41,478 nucleotides of DNA from an uncultured Anaerostipes sp. (GTDB lineage Bacteria; Bacillota; Clostridia; Lachnospirales; Lachnospiraceae): positions 1 to 41,478 of the forward strand of contig CAAEIR010000200.1 of assembly GCA_900756035.1 (NCBI GenBank), given 5' to 3'. Under the pieces are notes generated by a model. It was not told the origin of the DNA. It saw only the letters and a list, made by a program, of their open reading frames with translations, and searched no databases. Within the stretch, counting starts at the first letter, position 1. Every line of letters begins with the position of its first letter. Made by a program: the position numbers and the translations under genes. This document shows, in pieces, positions 8,860-16,372 of the stretch.

Positions 8860-10065
8860 TTACAATTCAATATCTTTATCAGCGTGCATGTGGGATTCTG
8901 TATAGAGAATTACTGTATCTCCTCTTAAAAGGCGGAGATTTCCATTTGGAATCATAACTTTTTTGCGGCGTTTGACAAGGACGATAATAGAATGGCGGGA
9001 AATATCAAGATCCCGGATTCTCACACCGTTCCATGGATTGTTTTTCTGCAGAATAATTTCTTTGAGTACAATATGATCTTTGTTTTGGAAAGATTCTGCA
9101 CCAAGTACCATAATGTCTCCGGCTTTTAAGACCATATCTCCACGAGGAATAACAGGCTGACCATTTCGATGGATGATTGCTACAATTACTCTGGCAGGAA
9201 GATTAAGATCGGCGATGCTGCGGTTGACCCATCGGTCATTTTCTAAAAGTTCGATGCGAATAAAGTGAATGTCCTCTTCGTGTCCGTATTCGTTCATTCG
9301 CTTGATTCTGGAGTATTGATCCACGAATCCGGCGGAGATAATACCGGTAGGGATTGCAACCATTCCTACTCCGAGAAACGTAATGAAGATGCCGAACATT
9401 TTTCCCAGAGTGGTGACAGGGTAAATATCACCATATCCTACCGTAAGCAACGTAGAGGCAGACCACCAGATGCCGGAAAAGGCATTGCGGAAGACATCCG
9501 GCTGTACGGAGTGCTCTAAACTGTACATGAAAAGGCTGGAAGCCATCATAAGTACCAGAATAATAAAAACAGAAGAAAATAACTGCTGTTTTTTTCCAAC
9601 AATAACCTCGGTAATGACAGATAAAGAGTCATAGTAGGCGTTGATGCGAAACAAACGAAAAATTCTGACAATTCTCAGAATTCGGAAGGCAACAGCTCCA
9701 GAGGGAAAGAAGATCGGCAGATAATATGGTAAGAAGGAGAGGAGATCTACAATCCCGGTAAAAGAAAGAACATATTTTTTCAGGGCACGTCTGCTTGAAA
9801 GCCTGGGGTAAAGAAAATGGGAGGTCCATAGTCTTAAAATATAATCAATACAGAAAAAGAGAATGGTTCCTCGTTCTATAAAAACAAGAATGGTGCCATA
9901 GGAGGCGCGGATATTCCCATATGTATACAAAATACTAACCAAAAGATTTAAGAGAATTGCCATAGTATTGACAAAATCATATACTCTGCTGATATAGTCG
10001 TATTGAGTGCCGGCTTCAATAATCTCAAAAACTCGTTTTTTGCGTTGTTTCCAGACTTTATCCAT
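8860..10065 (-). CDS. Voltage-sensor-type potassium channel with two C-terminal TrkA-C domains
   Basis: The 401-residue membrane protein has six membrane segments. The S4-like helix at 128-140 has arginines every third residue (RILRIVRIFRLFR). The pore carries the potassium filter TVGYGD at 208-213. The cytoplasmic tail holds two tandem RCK-C/TrkA-C modules (about 266-325 and 333-392), each with a 'P.G......GD...' pattern. No Rossmann-type RCK-N domain is seen. TrkA-C domains often bind c-di-AMP in Firmicutes, so ligand gating is plausible. The ATG at 10065 is chosen because GGAGG lies 10 nt before it; an in-frame ATG 28 codons upstream lacks one. It is convergent with dapL. Confidence 0.87.
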   Translation of the reverse strand: MDKVWKQRKKRVFEIIEAGTQYDYISRVYDFVNTMAILLNLLVSILYTYGNIRASYGTILVFIERGTILFFCIDYILRLWTSHFLYPRLSSRRALKKYVLSFTGIVDLLSFLPYYLPIFFPSGAVAFRILRIVRIFRLFRINAYYDSLSVITEVIVGKKQQLFSSVFIILVLMMASSLFMYSLEHSVQPDVFRNAFSGIWWSASTLLTVGYGDIYPVTTLGKMFGIFITFLGVGMVAIPTGIISAGFVDQYSRIKRMNEYGHEEDIHFIRIELLENDRWVNRSIADLNLPARVIVAIIHRNGQPVIPRGDMVLKAGDIMVLGAESFQNKDHIVLKEIILQKNNPWNGVRIRDLDISRHSIIVLVKRRKKVMIPNGNLRLLRGDTVILYTESHMHADKDIEL

Positions 10066-10201
10066 AGTAAAATAGCCTCCAAAGTGTAAATTCAAATATA
10101 TTTTACCATAGATTAGAGGCTGTTCCCAGAGTGAGTTTCTATCGATCAACAGGAGAGACGGTGAAATAAAACAGATGAGATGATAAGGTATTCAGGCGGA
10201 C

Positions 10202-10230
10202 TTGTCCGTATTGTTTCATTATGATACAAT
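10202..10230 (+). promoter_or_regulatory. Promoter of the purO-AICAR transformylase pair
   Basis: TTGTCC (10202-10207) and TACAAT (10225-10230) are spaced 17 bp apart. The -35 box sits inside the palindrome CGGAC-TT-GTCCG (10197-10208), a possible operator. Transcription would start near 10237, giving a leader of about 60 nt. Confidence 0.6.
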
Positions 10231-10298
10231 ATGAATGATGTAAGTTTGTATTTACAATAAAAACAGAATGAATTTTAAATGAAAAAGGAGATGCACCA

Positions 10299-11012
10299 AT
10301 GAAGATGTTAGCTCTTGAGCAGGAATTAAAAGGAAATGCCTACCCAGGACGAGGAATTGTAATCGGACGATCAAAGGATGGGAAAAAAGCTGTCACTGCA
10401 TATTTTATTATGGGACGCAGTGAAAACAGCCGTAATCGTGTGTTTGTAGAAGAAGGAGAAGGAATCAGAACTCAGGCTTTTGATCCTGCAAAATTAGAAG
10501 ATCCGAGTTTGATTATTTACGCACCGGTACGAGTTCTTGGCAATGAAACCATTGTTACAAACGGAGATCAGACCGATACTATATATGAAGGAAGAGAAAA
10601 AGGACTTACTTTTGAACAGTCTTTAAGAACTCGTGAATTTGAACCGGACGGACCGAATTACACCCCTAGAATTTCAGGAATTATGAAGATAGAAGACGGA
10701 GTATATCATTATGCCATGTCTATCTTAAAGAGTAACAATGGAAGTGCTGAAGGATGCAATCGCTATACCTTTACTTATGAGAATCCGGCAGCGGGAGAGG
10801 GTCGTTTTATCCATACTTATATGCATGACGGAAATCCTCTTCCAAGTTTCGAGGGAGAGCCGAAACTGGTAGCAATCGAAGAAGACATTGAAGAATTTAC
10901 AGAACTTTTATGGGACAGCCTGAATGAGGAAAACAAAGTATCCCTGTTCGTACGTTACATTGATATTGCTACTGGAGAATACGAGACAAGAATTGTCAAT
11001 AAGAACAAGTAA
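10299..11012 (+). CDS. purO: IMP cyclohydrolase, archaeal PurO type
   Basis: The 237-residue protein belongs to the PurO-like IMP cyclohydrolase family, which closes the purine ring of FAICAR to give IMP. It is unrelated to the N-terminal domain of bacterial PurH. Family hallmarks are the opening GNAYPGRGIVIG, then YFIMGRSENSRNRVF near residues 36-50, DPSLIIYAPVR, and TPRISGIMK near 122-130. AAAGGAG precedes the ATG. An AICAR transformylase begins 18 nt after its stop, so the pair makes the last two IMP steps from separate polypeptides. Family identity is based on remembered motifs; the neighbour makes the role very likely. Confidence 0.87.
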   Translation: MKMLALEQELKGNAYPGRGIVIGRSKDGKKAVTAYFIMGRSENSRNRVFVEEGEGIRTQAFDPAKLEDPSLIIYAPVRVLGNETIVTNGDQTDTIYEGREKGLTFEQSLRTREFEPDGPNYTPRISGIMKIEDGVYHYAMSILKSNNGSAEGCNRYTFTYENPAAGEGRFIHTYMHDGNPLPSFEGEPKLVAIEEDIEEFTELLWDSLNEENKVSLFVRYIDIATGEYETRIVNKNK

Positions 11013-11030
11013 GAAAAGGAGAAGATTGGA

Positions 11031-12209
11031 ATGAAGGAATTAGAATTAAAATACGGATGTAATCCGAATCAGAAACCATCAAAGATTTGTATGGCAGACG
11101 GAAGCGATCTTCCGATCGAAGTATTAAATGGGAAACCGGGATATATTAATTTTCTGGATGCTTTCAACGGATGGCAGCTGGTAAAAGAGTTAAAGAAAGC
11201 AACCGGGCTTCCGGCAGCAACTTCCTTTAAACATGTGTCACCTGCGGGAGCTTCTGTAGGACGTCCGATGTCTGATACTTTAAGAAAAATTTACTGGGTG
11301 GATGACATGGGAGATTTATCTCCGCTGGCATGTGCTTATGCAAGAGCCAGAGGTGCAGATCGAATGTCTTCTTTTGGTGATTTTATTGCCCTGTCTGATG
11401 AGTGTGATGCAGATACAGCCCGACTGATTAAGAGAGAAGTATCTGACGGGGTGATTGCACCTGGATACAGCGAGGAAGCATTGGAAATCTTAAAACAGAA
11501 GAAAAACGGAAATTATAATGTGATTCAGATTGATGAGTCTTATCAGCCGGCGCCATTGGAGCACAAAGAAGTATTCGGTGTAACCTTTGAACAGGGAAGA
11601 CAGGAACTTCCGATTGATGACGAGCTGCTATCTAATATTGTGACAGATAACAAAGAGATTCCTAAGGAAGCTCTGATGGACATGAAAATTTCTCTGATTG
11701 TCTTAAAATATACACAGTCTAACTCTGTTTGCTTCGTAAAAGACGGTCAGGCGATCGGAATCGGTGCAGGACAGCAGTCCAGAGTTCACTGTACACGCCT
11801 TGCCGGACAGAAGGCGGACAACTGGTGGTTAAGACAGTGTCCAAAGGTTATGAACCTTCCGTTCAAAGAGAAAATCCGTCGTGCAGACCGTGACAATGCC
11901 ATTGATCTCTACATTGGAGAGGAATATATGGATGTTTTGGCAGACGGTGCCTGGGAAAATATTTTCACTGAGAAACCGGAAGTCTTTACAAAAGAAGAGA
12001 AGCGTGCATGGTTAGATCAGCTGACAGACGTCATTTTAGGATCTGACGCATTCTTCCCATTCTTTGACAACATTGAACGTGCTCATAAGAGCGGTGTAAA
12101 ATATATTGCACAGCCGGGTGGTTCTGTGAGAGATGATGCGGTAATTGACTGCTGTAATAAATATAATATGGCAATGGCGTTTACAGGAATTCGCCTGTTC
12201 CATCACTAG
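11031..12209 (+). CDS. purH: AICAR formyltransferase (stand-alone PurH C-terminal domain)
   Basis: This 392-residue protein corresponds only to the AICAR transformylase half of PurH, which transfers a formyl group from 10-formyl-THF to AICAR. It starts directly at the signature LKYGCNPNQKPSKI and contains SFKHVSPAGASVG with the catalytic Lys-His pair. It also has KYTQSNSVCFVKDGQ, GIGAGQQSRVHCTRLAG and the final QPGGSVRDDAVIDCC. The MGS-like IMP cyclohydrolase domain is absent and is replaced by the upstream PurO protein. Its TAG stop overlaps the TAG stop of the convergent araC-type gene inside the palindrome CTAG. A terminator follows within that gene's coding end. Confidence 0.92.
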   Translation: MKELELKYGCNPNQKPSKICMADGSDLPIEVLNGKPGYINFLDAFNGWQLVKELKKATGLPAATSFKHVSPAGASVGRPMSDTLRKIYWVDDMGDLSPLACAYARARGADRMSSFGDFIALSDECDADTARLIKREVSDGVIAPGYSEEALEILKQKKNGNYNVIQIDESYQPAPLEHKEVFGVTFEQGRQELPIDDELLSNIVTDNKEIPKEALMDMKISLIVLKYTQSNSVCFVKDGQAIGIGAGQQSRVHCTRLAGQKADNWWLRQCPKVMNLPFKEKIRRADRDNAIDLYIGEEYMDVLADGAWENIFTEKPEVFTKEEKRAWLDQLTDVILGSDAFFPFFDNIERAHKSGVKYIAQPGGSVRDDAVIDCCNKYNMAMAFTGIRLFHH

Positions 12210-13066
12210 AATTTAGTTGAAAATTCCCTGCGAAAGCGGGCCGGAGAGACACCGGTCCGCTTTTTAAATGCATTGATAAAGCTTGCGTCACTGCTGTATC
12301 CCAGAATTTCTGCAATCATGCTGATAGAAGACTGCGTGGTTTTGAGAATATTTTTAGCATAATTGATTTTTGTCACAGCAACGTATTCTATAGGAGAAAT
12401 ACCGGTTTCTTCTTTAAATAAATGAGAAAAATAATAGGGGCTTAGGTTTACGCAGTCGGCAAGGTCTTTTAGCGTAAAGGTTTGATCCAGATGTTCTCGG
12501 ATATACAAAGCAATTTGGTTTACAAGGCGATCGCTTTTTCTTGTTTTGGTAGTAAACGCATCCCCTGTGGCATGGAGAGTACAGAGGCATTGATATGCCA
12601 TACAGGACAGATCTACATCTGTTACGGAGGTATCGTAGGAAAGACGCAAAATCATCTGGCGCATCGGTTTATGCAAAATGGATGGGTGTACCAGTTTAAA
12701 AACAGGTCCTTGATTTTTTTCAATCAGGGCAGTCGTTATCTGATCGGAATTCTTTCCTGTAAAATGGAAGTAATAGAATTCACAGGAATCTGTGACATAG
12801 TAACGGTGAGGTCTGCTGCAGTCAATGAGGATAATATCTCCGGAATGTCCGCAGTAGGAGTGATTTTCGTATTCCAGATGAAATTGCCCAGTTTCGATGG
12901 ACAGAAACAAAGGAAAAGCATTTCCCTGACGTATTTTCTCATAACCGGGCTGACAGTAAAAGTGACCGCAATTTACAACTCCGTAATTATATCTTAAAAA
13001 ATCTTCAGACGGAGAGAAAAAGAAATATTCTGAGGGAGACAATACCCCTGTTTCATTACATATCAT
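12206..13066 (-). CDS. AraC-family transcriptional regulator, divergent from the nanE-like/glycyl radical enzyme genes
   Basis: This 286-residue regulator has an N-terminal cupin-like effector domain (about 30-130; GDIILIDCSRPHRYYV near 96-111). The C-terminal double helix-turn-helix lies at about 185-283 (FTLKDLADCVNLSPYYFSHL, ISMIAEILGYSSDASFINAF, then FKKRTGVSPARFRREF). Such proteins usually activate a neighbouring catabolic operon when a sugar or related ligand is present. It is transcribed away from the nanE-like gene across a 176-bp region that holds a 21-bp-spaced direct repeat. GGAG lies 6 nt before the ATG. The effector cannot be inferred from sequence. It overlaps the AICAR transformylase stop by 4 bp. 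Confidence 0.92.
   Translation of the reverse strand: MICNETGVLSPSEYFFFSPSEDFLRYNYGVVNCGHFYCQPGYEKIRQGNAFPLFLSIETGQFHLEYENHSYCGHSGDIILIDCSRPHRYYVTDSCEFYYFHFTGKNSDQITTALIEKNQGPVFKLVHPSILHKPMRQMILRLSYDTSVTDVDLSCMAYQCLCTLHATGDAFTTKTRKSDRLVNQIALYIREHLDQTFTLKDLADCVNLSPYYFSHLFKEETGISPIEYVAVTKINYAKNILKTTQSSISMIAEILGYSSDASFINAFKKRTGVSPARFRREFSTKF
12233..12265 (+). terminator. Terminator of the purO operon, embedded in the araC-type coding end
   Basis: A 12-bp stem including one G-U pair (12233-12244 with 12252-12263, loop agagaca) is followed by five Ts. It lies entirely within the last codons of the opposing araC-type gene. Confidence 0.8.
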
Positions 13067-13136
13067 AGAGAACTCCTTTCAAAGGCTATCGGCGTTGTCT
13101 TGAATATCTTTAGTATATAGAATCTGAAAAAACAAA

Positions 13137-13199
13137 GCAAGATGAATAAATTTTTTGGCAAGATGAAAGATAGATAGAGAAAAAAGAAAATGCTAGAAT
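13137..13199 (+). promoter_or_regulatory. Direct-repeat activator site and promoter of the nanE-like operon
   Basis: GCAAGATGAA occurs at 13137-13146 and again at 13158-13167, a spacing of exactly 21 bp (two helical turns), as in AraC-type operators. The -10 box TAGAAT is at 13194-13199. Seventeen bp upstream the -35 position reads TAGATA, a poor match. A weak -35 next to the proximal repeat fits activator-dependent transcription. Confidence 0.65.
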
Positions 13200-13242
13200 A
13201 AAGCCATAAGTTACAGAACAAAGGAAAAAGAAAGGATAAATT

Positions 13243-13986
13243 ATGAGTCAGAAAAGCAGTAAAAAAGAATTAATTGAATCTATGAAAGGATTAATTGTTT
13301 CCTGTCAGACACAGCCGGATGATCCGATTCATACAGAGGATATGGTGGTGAAAATGGCAGAAGCGGCAAAATGGGGAGGAGCAGTCGGAATTCGCGCCAA
13401 TACACCACAGCAGATTGCGGCAATTAAGGCAAAAGTGGATCTGCCGATCATCGGATTATGGAAGATATGGAATGACAATACGGATGTATTTATTACGCCG
13501 ACAATGGAGGCCTGCAAAGCAATATGGGAAGCCGGAGCGGATATCATAGCATTGGATTGTACTTCTCAGATCAATGCCCAGGGAAGACCTGCGTATGAGC
13601 TGTTGGCAGAATTGAAAAAAGAGATTCCGCAGGCACCGGTTTTTGCAGATGTATCCAATTTTGAAGAAGCAAAGAGAGCTGCACAGATGGGAGCCGATAT
13701 TGTGGCACCGACGCTTTACGGTTATACAGCGGAAACAAAACACATTGAAGAGCCGGATATGAGAGCATTTGCAAAAATGTGCAGAGAGTTAGGAGATCAG
13801 GTAAGTATTATGATGGAAGGTCACATTTATACTCCGGAGGATGCTATGAAGTGTCTCTATCTTGGAGCCGATGCAGTGGTTGTAGGAAGTGCTATTACAA
13901 GACCACATCTTATTACCAAACGGTTTACAGACCTTCTGGGCGGATATCAGGATAACTGGAGAGAGGCAGAGAGAAGCAAACATTAA
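13243..13986 (+). CDS. Divergent NanE-family (N-acetylmannosamine-6-phosphate 2-epimerase-like) protein
   Basis: This 247-residue TIM barrel resembles NanE: KGLIVSCQ at 15-22, GGAVGIRANT at 45-54, catalytic-type Lys74, IIALD at 101-105, Glu192 in MMEGHI, and the phosphate-binding ending GSAITRPHLITKRFTD. NanE converts ManNAc-6-P to GlcNAc-6-P. Several usually conserved spots differ: the KR(D/N)Y stretch reads WKIWND, LDAT.R.RP reads LDCTSQINAQ, and EGRI reads EGHI. No sialic acid lyase, kinase or transporter is nearby. It is 29 nt upstream of a glycyl radical enzyme and divergent from an AraC regulator. The fold call is firm; the substrate may not be ManNAc-6-P. Confidence 0.82.
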   Translation: MSQKSSKKELIESMKGLIVSCQTQPDDPIHTEDMVVKMAEAAKWGGAVGIRANTPQQIAAIKAKVDLPIIGLWKIWNDNTDVFITPTMEACKAIWEAGADIIALDCTSQINAQGRPAYELLAELKKEIPQAPVFADVSNFEEAKRAAQMGADIVAPTLYGYTAETKHIEEPDMRAFAKMCRELGDQVSIMMEGHIYTPEDAMKCLYLGADAVVVGSAITRPHLITKRFTDLLGGYQDNWREAERSKH

Positions 13987-14015
13987 AGCAGTGTGAAAGA
14001 AAGAAGGAGAATCTT

Positions 14016-16322
14016 ATGGTAAAATTTGATGTAAATGGCGCCCAGAATGTAGAAGTCAGCGTGAAAATCCCATGTGAAAAATCTTTAGAAGAACAATTAG
14101 AGATTATGGAAGAATACACGAGAGTACATAAGGCAGGTGCGGGTCTTCCGAAGGAAATTCGAGAGGTAAACTGCCTGAAAGTGCTGTATCCGAAGATGTT
14201 TCGAAGTATTGAACCTCAGGATAAGATCGCAGGACACCTGGATTTTCTGCCCATTGGGTTCGGATGTGTAACTTCCCTTGGCGGAGTAGGACATTATTGT
14301 GTATTTCATAAGTTAAGAGCATTTCAGGAACAGCTTTTAGGGGAAGAAGAGAAAAAACGAGTTGACCGCTTATATGATTACTGGCTGGATCATGATTTGA
14401 AGACCATTTACTGCAAAGAAATGTTGACGGAGACAACGGTCGGACGTTTTATTGATACAAAATATCCGCTGATTGCTACGGCGAGATTGTCCGGGATGAT
14501 GCTTGATTATCCAAAGCTTTTAGAGAAGGGAATCGGCGGATTGCGGGAAGATATTCAAAGACAACTTAAGAGGAATCCTAAAAATCAATTTCATCTTGCA
14601 GCGTTGGATTGTCTGGATATTTTTGCGGACAGTGCAAAAACTCTGGCACAAAAAGCCCAAAATCAGAGTATATCTGAGAGTGGAAAACGGAAAAAGGAAC
14701 TGGTCAATATGGCTCAGGATCTGCAAAAAGTCAGTATAGATCCACCGGAAACTTTTCCACAGGCGATGCAGTTGATCTGGCTTTATGCGCTGCTGGCAGG
14801 ATGCATTAATTATGGACGTCTGGATGACTATCTGGGACCTTATCTTGTAAAAGACCTGGAAGAAGGCAGGATCACACAAGAAGAGGCTTATGACTATGTA
14901 CATTCTCTCTGGACGATGATTGAAAACCGCAGAACCACAGTAAATGGAAGAATTATTGTAGGCGGAAAAGGAAGGAAACATCCAAAAGAAGCCGATGTTT
15001 TCCTTCATATCGCTATGAAGGTCTGCAAAAATACACGATATGTAGAACCACAGTTTACCTTAAGATTTGACAGGGATACCGATGAGAGCATCTGGGATGA
15101 AGCGCTGGATGCGCTGAGTGTCGGGGCAACCTATCCGACATTGTATAATGATGAAGTCAATGTCCCGGCCGTGGCATGGGGAATGAGGATTTCAGAGGAA
15201 GACGCCAAACAATATGTGCCGTTTGGCTGTACCGAATTTGTGATTCAGGGGAAAAGTACCGGAACGCCGAATATATGTATCAATTTGTTAAAAATTTTGA
15301 ATATTTTTATGAACGAAGGAATGGATCCGATGGACGGACAGGACAAATCCGGCGGACAGAAGATACCGAAATTATCAAGTTATCGGACGTTTGAAGAATT
15401 TTTTGACGGATACAAAAAATTTCTTGACTATTATCTGGATTTAGCTGTGGATCGTCAGTATCAGTCTTACCGTATTATGAATGAACACGTGGGATTTCTG
15501 TTTCCGAGCATCCTGATGGATGACTGCATTTCCAGAGGAAAAGCACTTCTTGACGGCGGGGTCAGGTATCTTGGAGGAACCAATGAAACCTATGGAAATA
15601 TCAATACATCAGATTCACTCTGGGCGATCAAAGATCTGGTTTTTGATCAGAAAAAGTATAGTCTTGAAGAATTGAATCAGGCAGTACTTGCCAACTTTGA
15701 GGGATATGAACAAATCAGAAAAGATTGCCTGAAATGTGATAAATACGGGAATGATTTAGATACTGCAGATGGTATGGCAAATGAATTATATGAGTATGTG
15801 GCAAAAGGAGTCCGTGACCGGGGAATTGCGGCAGGAATGCAGTATTTTCTCATTGTTATCAGCAACAATCAGTTGAATACAGAGTGGGGGAATGAAACCG
15901 GGGCATCCTGCGACGGAAGATTATCCGGCATGTATATGAATCCGGCAAATAACCCTCAGGGAGGCGCAGATAAGAGCGGGCCAACGGCAATGCTCAATTC
16001 TCTGGCAAAATTTAATCCAAAGTACCATGCGGGTTCTGTTCAAAATATAAAATTTTCACCAGCGATGTTTCGGAAGAACAGAGAGGTTATCAAGGCACTG
16101 ATGAAGACCTACTTTTTCAGAAAAGGCGGTTGTCATTTGATGGTAACGGTAGTAGACAAGGCGACGTTAGAAGATGCAGTGGTACATCCGGAAAAATATC
16201 CGAACCTGATTGTGCGCGTCAGTGGATTTTCTGCAGTATTTGTCAATTTAACGCCGGAGGTACAGCAGGAATTATTAAGCCGTGCAACTTATGATGAAGA
16301 GAGATGTCATATGGCTGTATAA
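14016..16322 (+). CDS. Uncharacterised glycyl radical enzyme of the GCxE (dehydratase/lyase) type
   Basis: The 768-residue protein has the PFL-like barrel (about 20-640) and the glycyl radical domain (about 650-768). The radical glycine is Gly737 in VRVSGFSAVFVNL. The thiyl cysteine loop is VPFGCTEF, with Cys405 and Glu407; the C-x-E arrangement is that of radical dehydratases and lyases, not of pyruvate formate-lyase, which has a vicinal Cys pair. ASCDGR and GPTAMLNSLAKF also fit the family. It probably removes water or another leaving group from a hydroxylated substrate. An activating radical SAM enzyme normally lies beside such genes, but none is present in the window. GAAGGAG precedes the ATG. 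Automated pipelines would call it formate acetyltransferase, which is unlikely. Confidence 0.88.
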   Translation: MVKFDVNGAQNVEVSVKIPCEKSLEEQLEIMEEYTRVHKAGAGLPKEIREVNCLKVLYPKMFRSIEPQDKIAGHLDFLPIGFGCVTSLGGVGHYCVFHKLRAFQEQLLGEEEKKRVDRLYDYWLDHDLKTIYCKEMLTETTVGRFIDTKYPLIATARLSGMMLDYPKLLEKGIGGLREDIQRQLKRNPKNQFHLAALDCLDIFADSAKTLAQKAQNQSISESGKRKKELVNMAQDLQKVSIDPPETFPQAMQLIWLYALLAGCINYGRLDDYLGPYLVKDLEEGRITQEEAYDYVHSLWTMIENRRTTVNGRIIVGGKGRKHPKEADVFLHIAMKVCKNTRYVEPQFTLRFDRDTDESIWDEALDALSVGATYPTLYNDEVNVPAVAWGMRISEEDAKQYVPFGCTEFVIQGKSTGTPNICINLLKILNIFMNEGMDPMDGQDKSGGQKIPKLSSYRTFEEFFDGYKKFLDYYLDLAVDRQYQSYRIMNEHVGFLFPSILMDDCISRGKALLDGGVRYLGGTNETYGNINTSDSLWAIKDLVFDQKKYSLEELNQAVLANFEGYEQIRKDCLKCDKYGNDLDTADGMANELYEYVAKGVRDRGIAAGMQYFLIVISNNQLNTEWGNETGASCDGRLSGMYMNPANNPQGGADKSGPTAMLNSLAKFNPKYHAGSVQNIKFSPAMFRKNREVIKALMKTYFFRKGGCHLMVTVVDKATLEDAVVHPEKYPNLIVRVSGFSAVFVNLTPEVQQELLSRATYDEERCHMAV

Positions 16323-16323
16323 A

Positions 16324-16372
16324 AAGAGCAAACCGCAGGTCGTTAAGATGATCTGCGGTTTGTTCTTCGATT
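16324..16372. terminator. Bidirectional terminator between the glycyl radical enzyme gene and lgt
   Basis: CAAACCGCAG and CTGCGGTTTG form a perfect 10-bp stem just after the glycyl radical enzyme stop. A-rich and T-rich flanks suit both directions. The lgt stop codon (16343-16345) falls within the loop, so this terminator overlaps the end of lgt. Confidence 0.75.

Noticed and set aside
12482..12997. 171-codon plus-strand frame inside the AraC gene
   Set aside because: Antisense shadow; the AraC frame carries clear domain motifs and this one does not.
14520..15008. 162-codon minus-strand frame in the glycyl radical enzyme gene
   Set aside because: Antisense translation of conserved coding sequence without a ribosome binding site.
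14016..16322. Calling the glycyl radical enzyme pyruvate formate-lyase (pflB)
   Set aside because: The active-site loop is GCTE with a single cysteine, not the vicinal Cys pair of PFL, and no pflA or formate transporter is adjacent.
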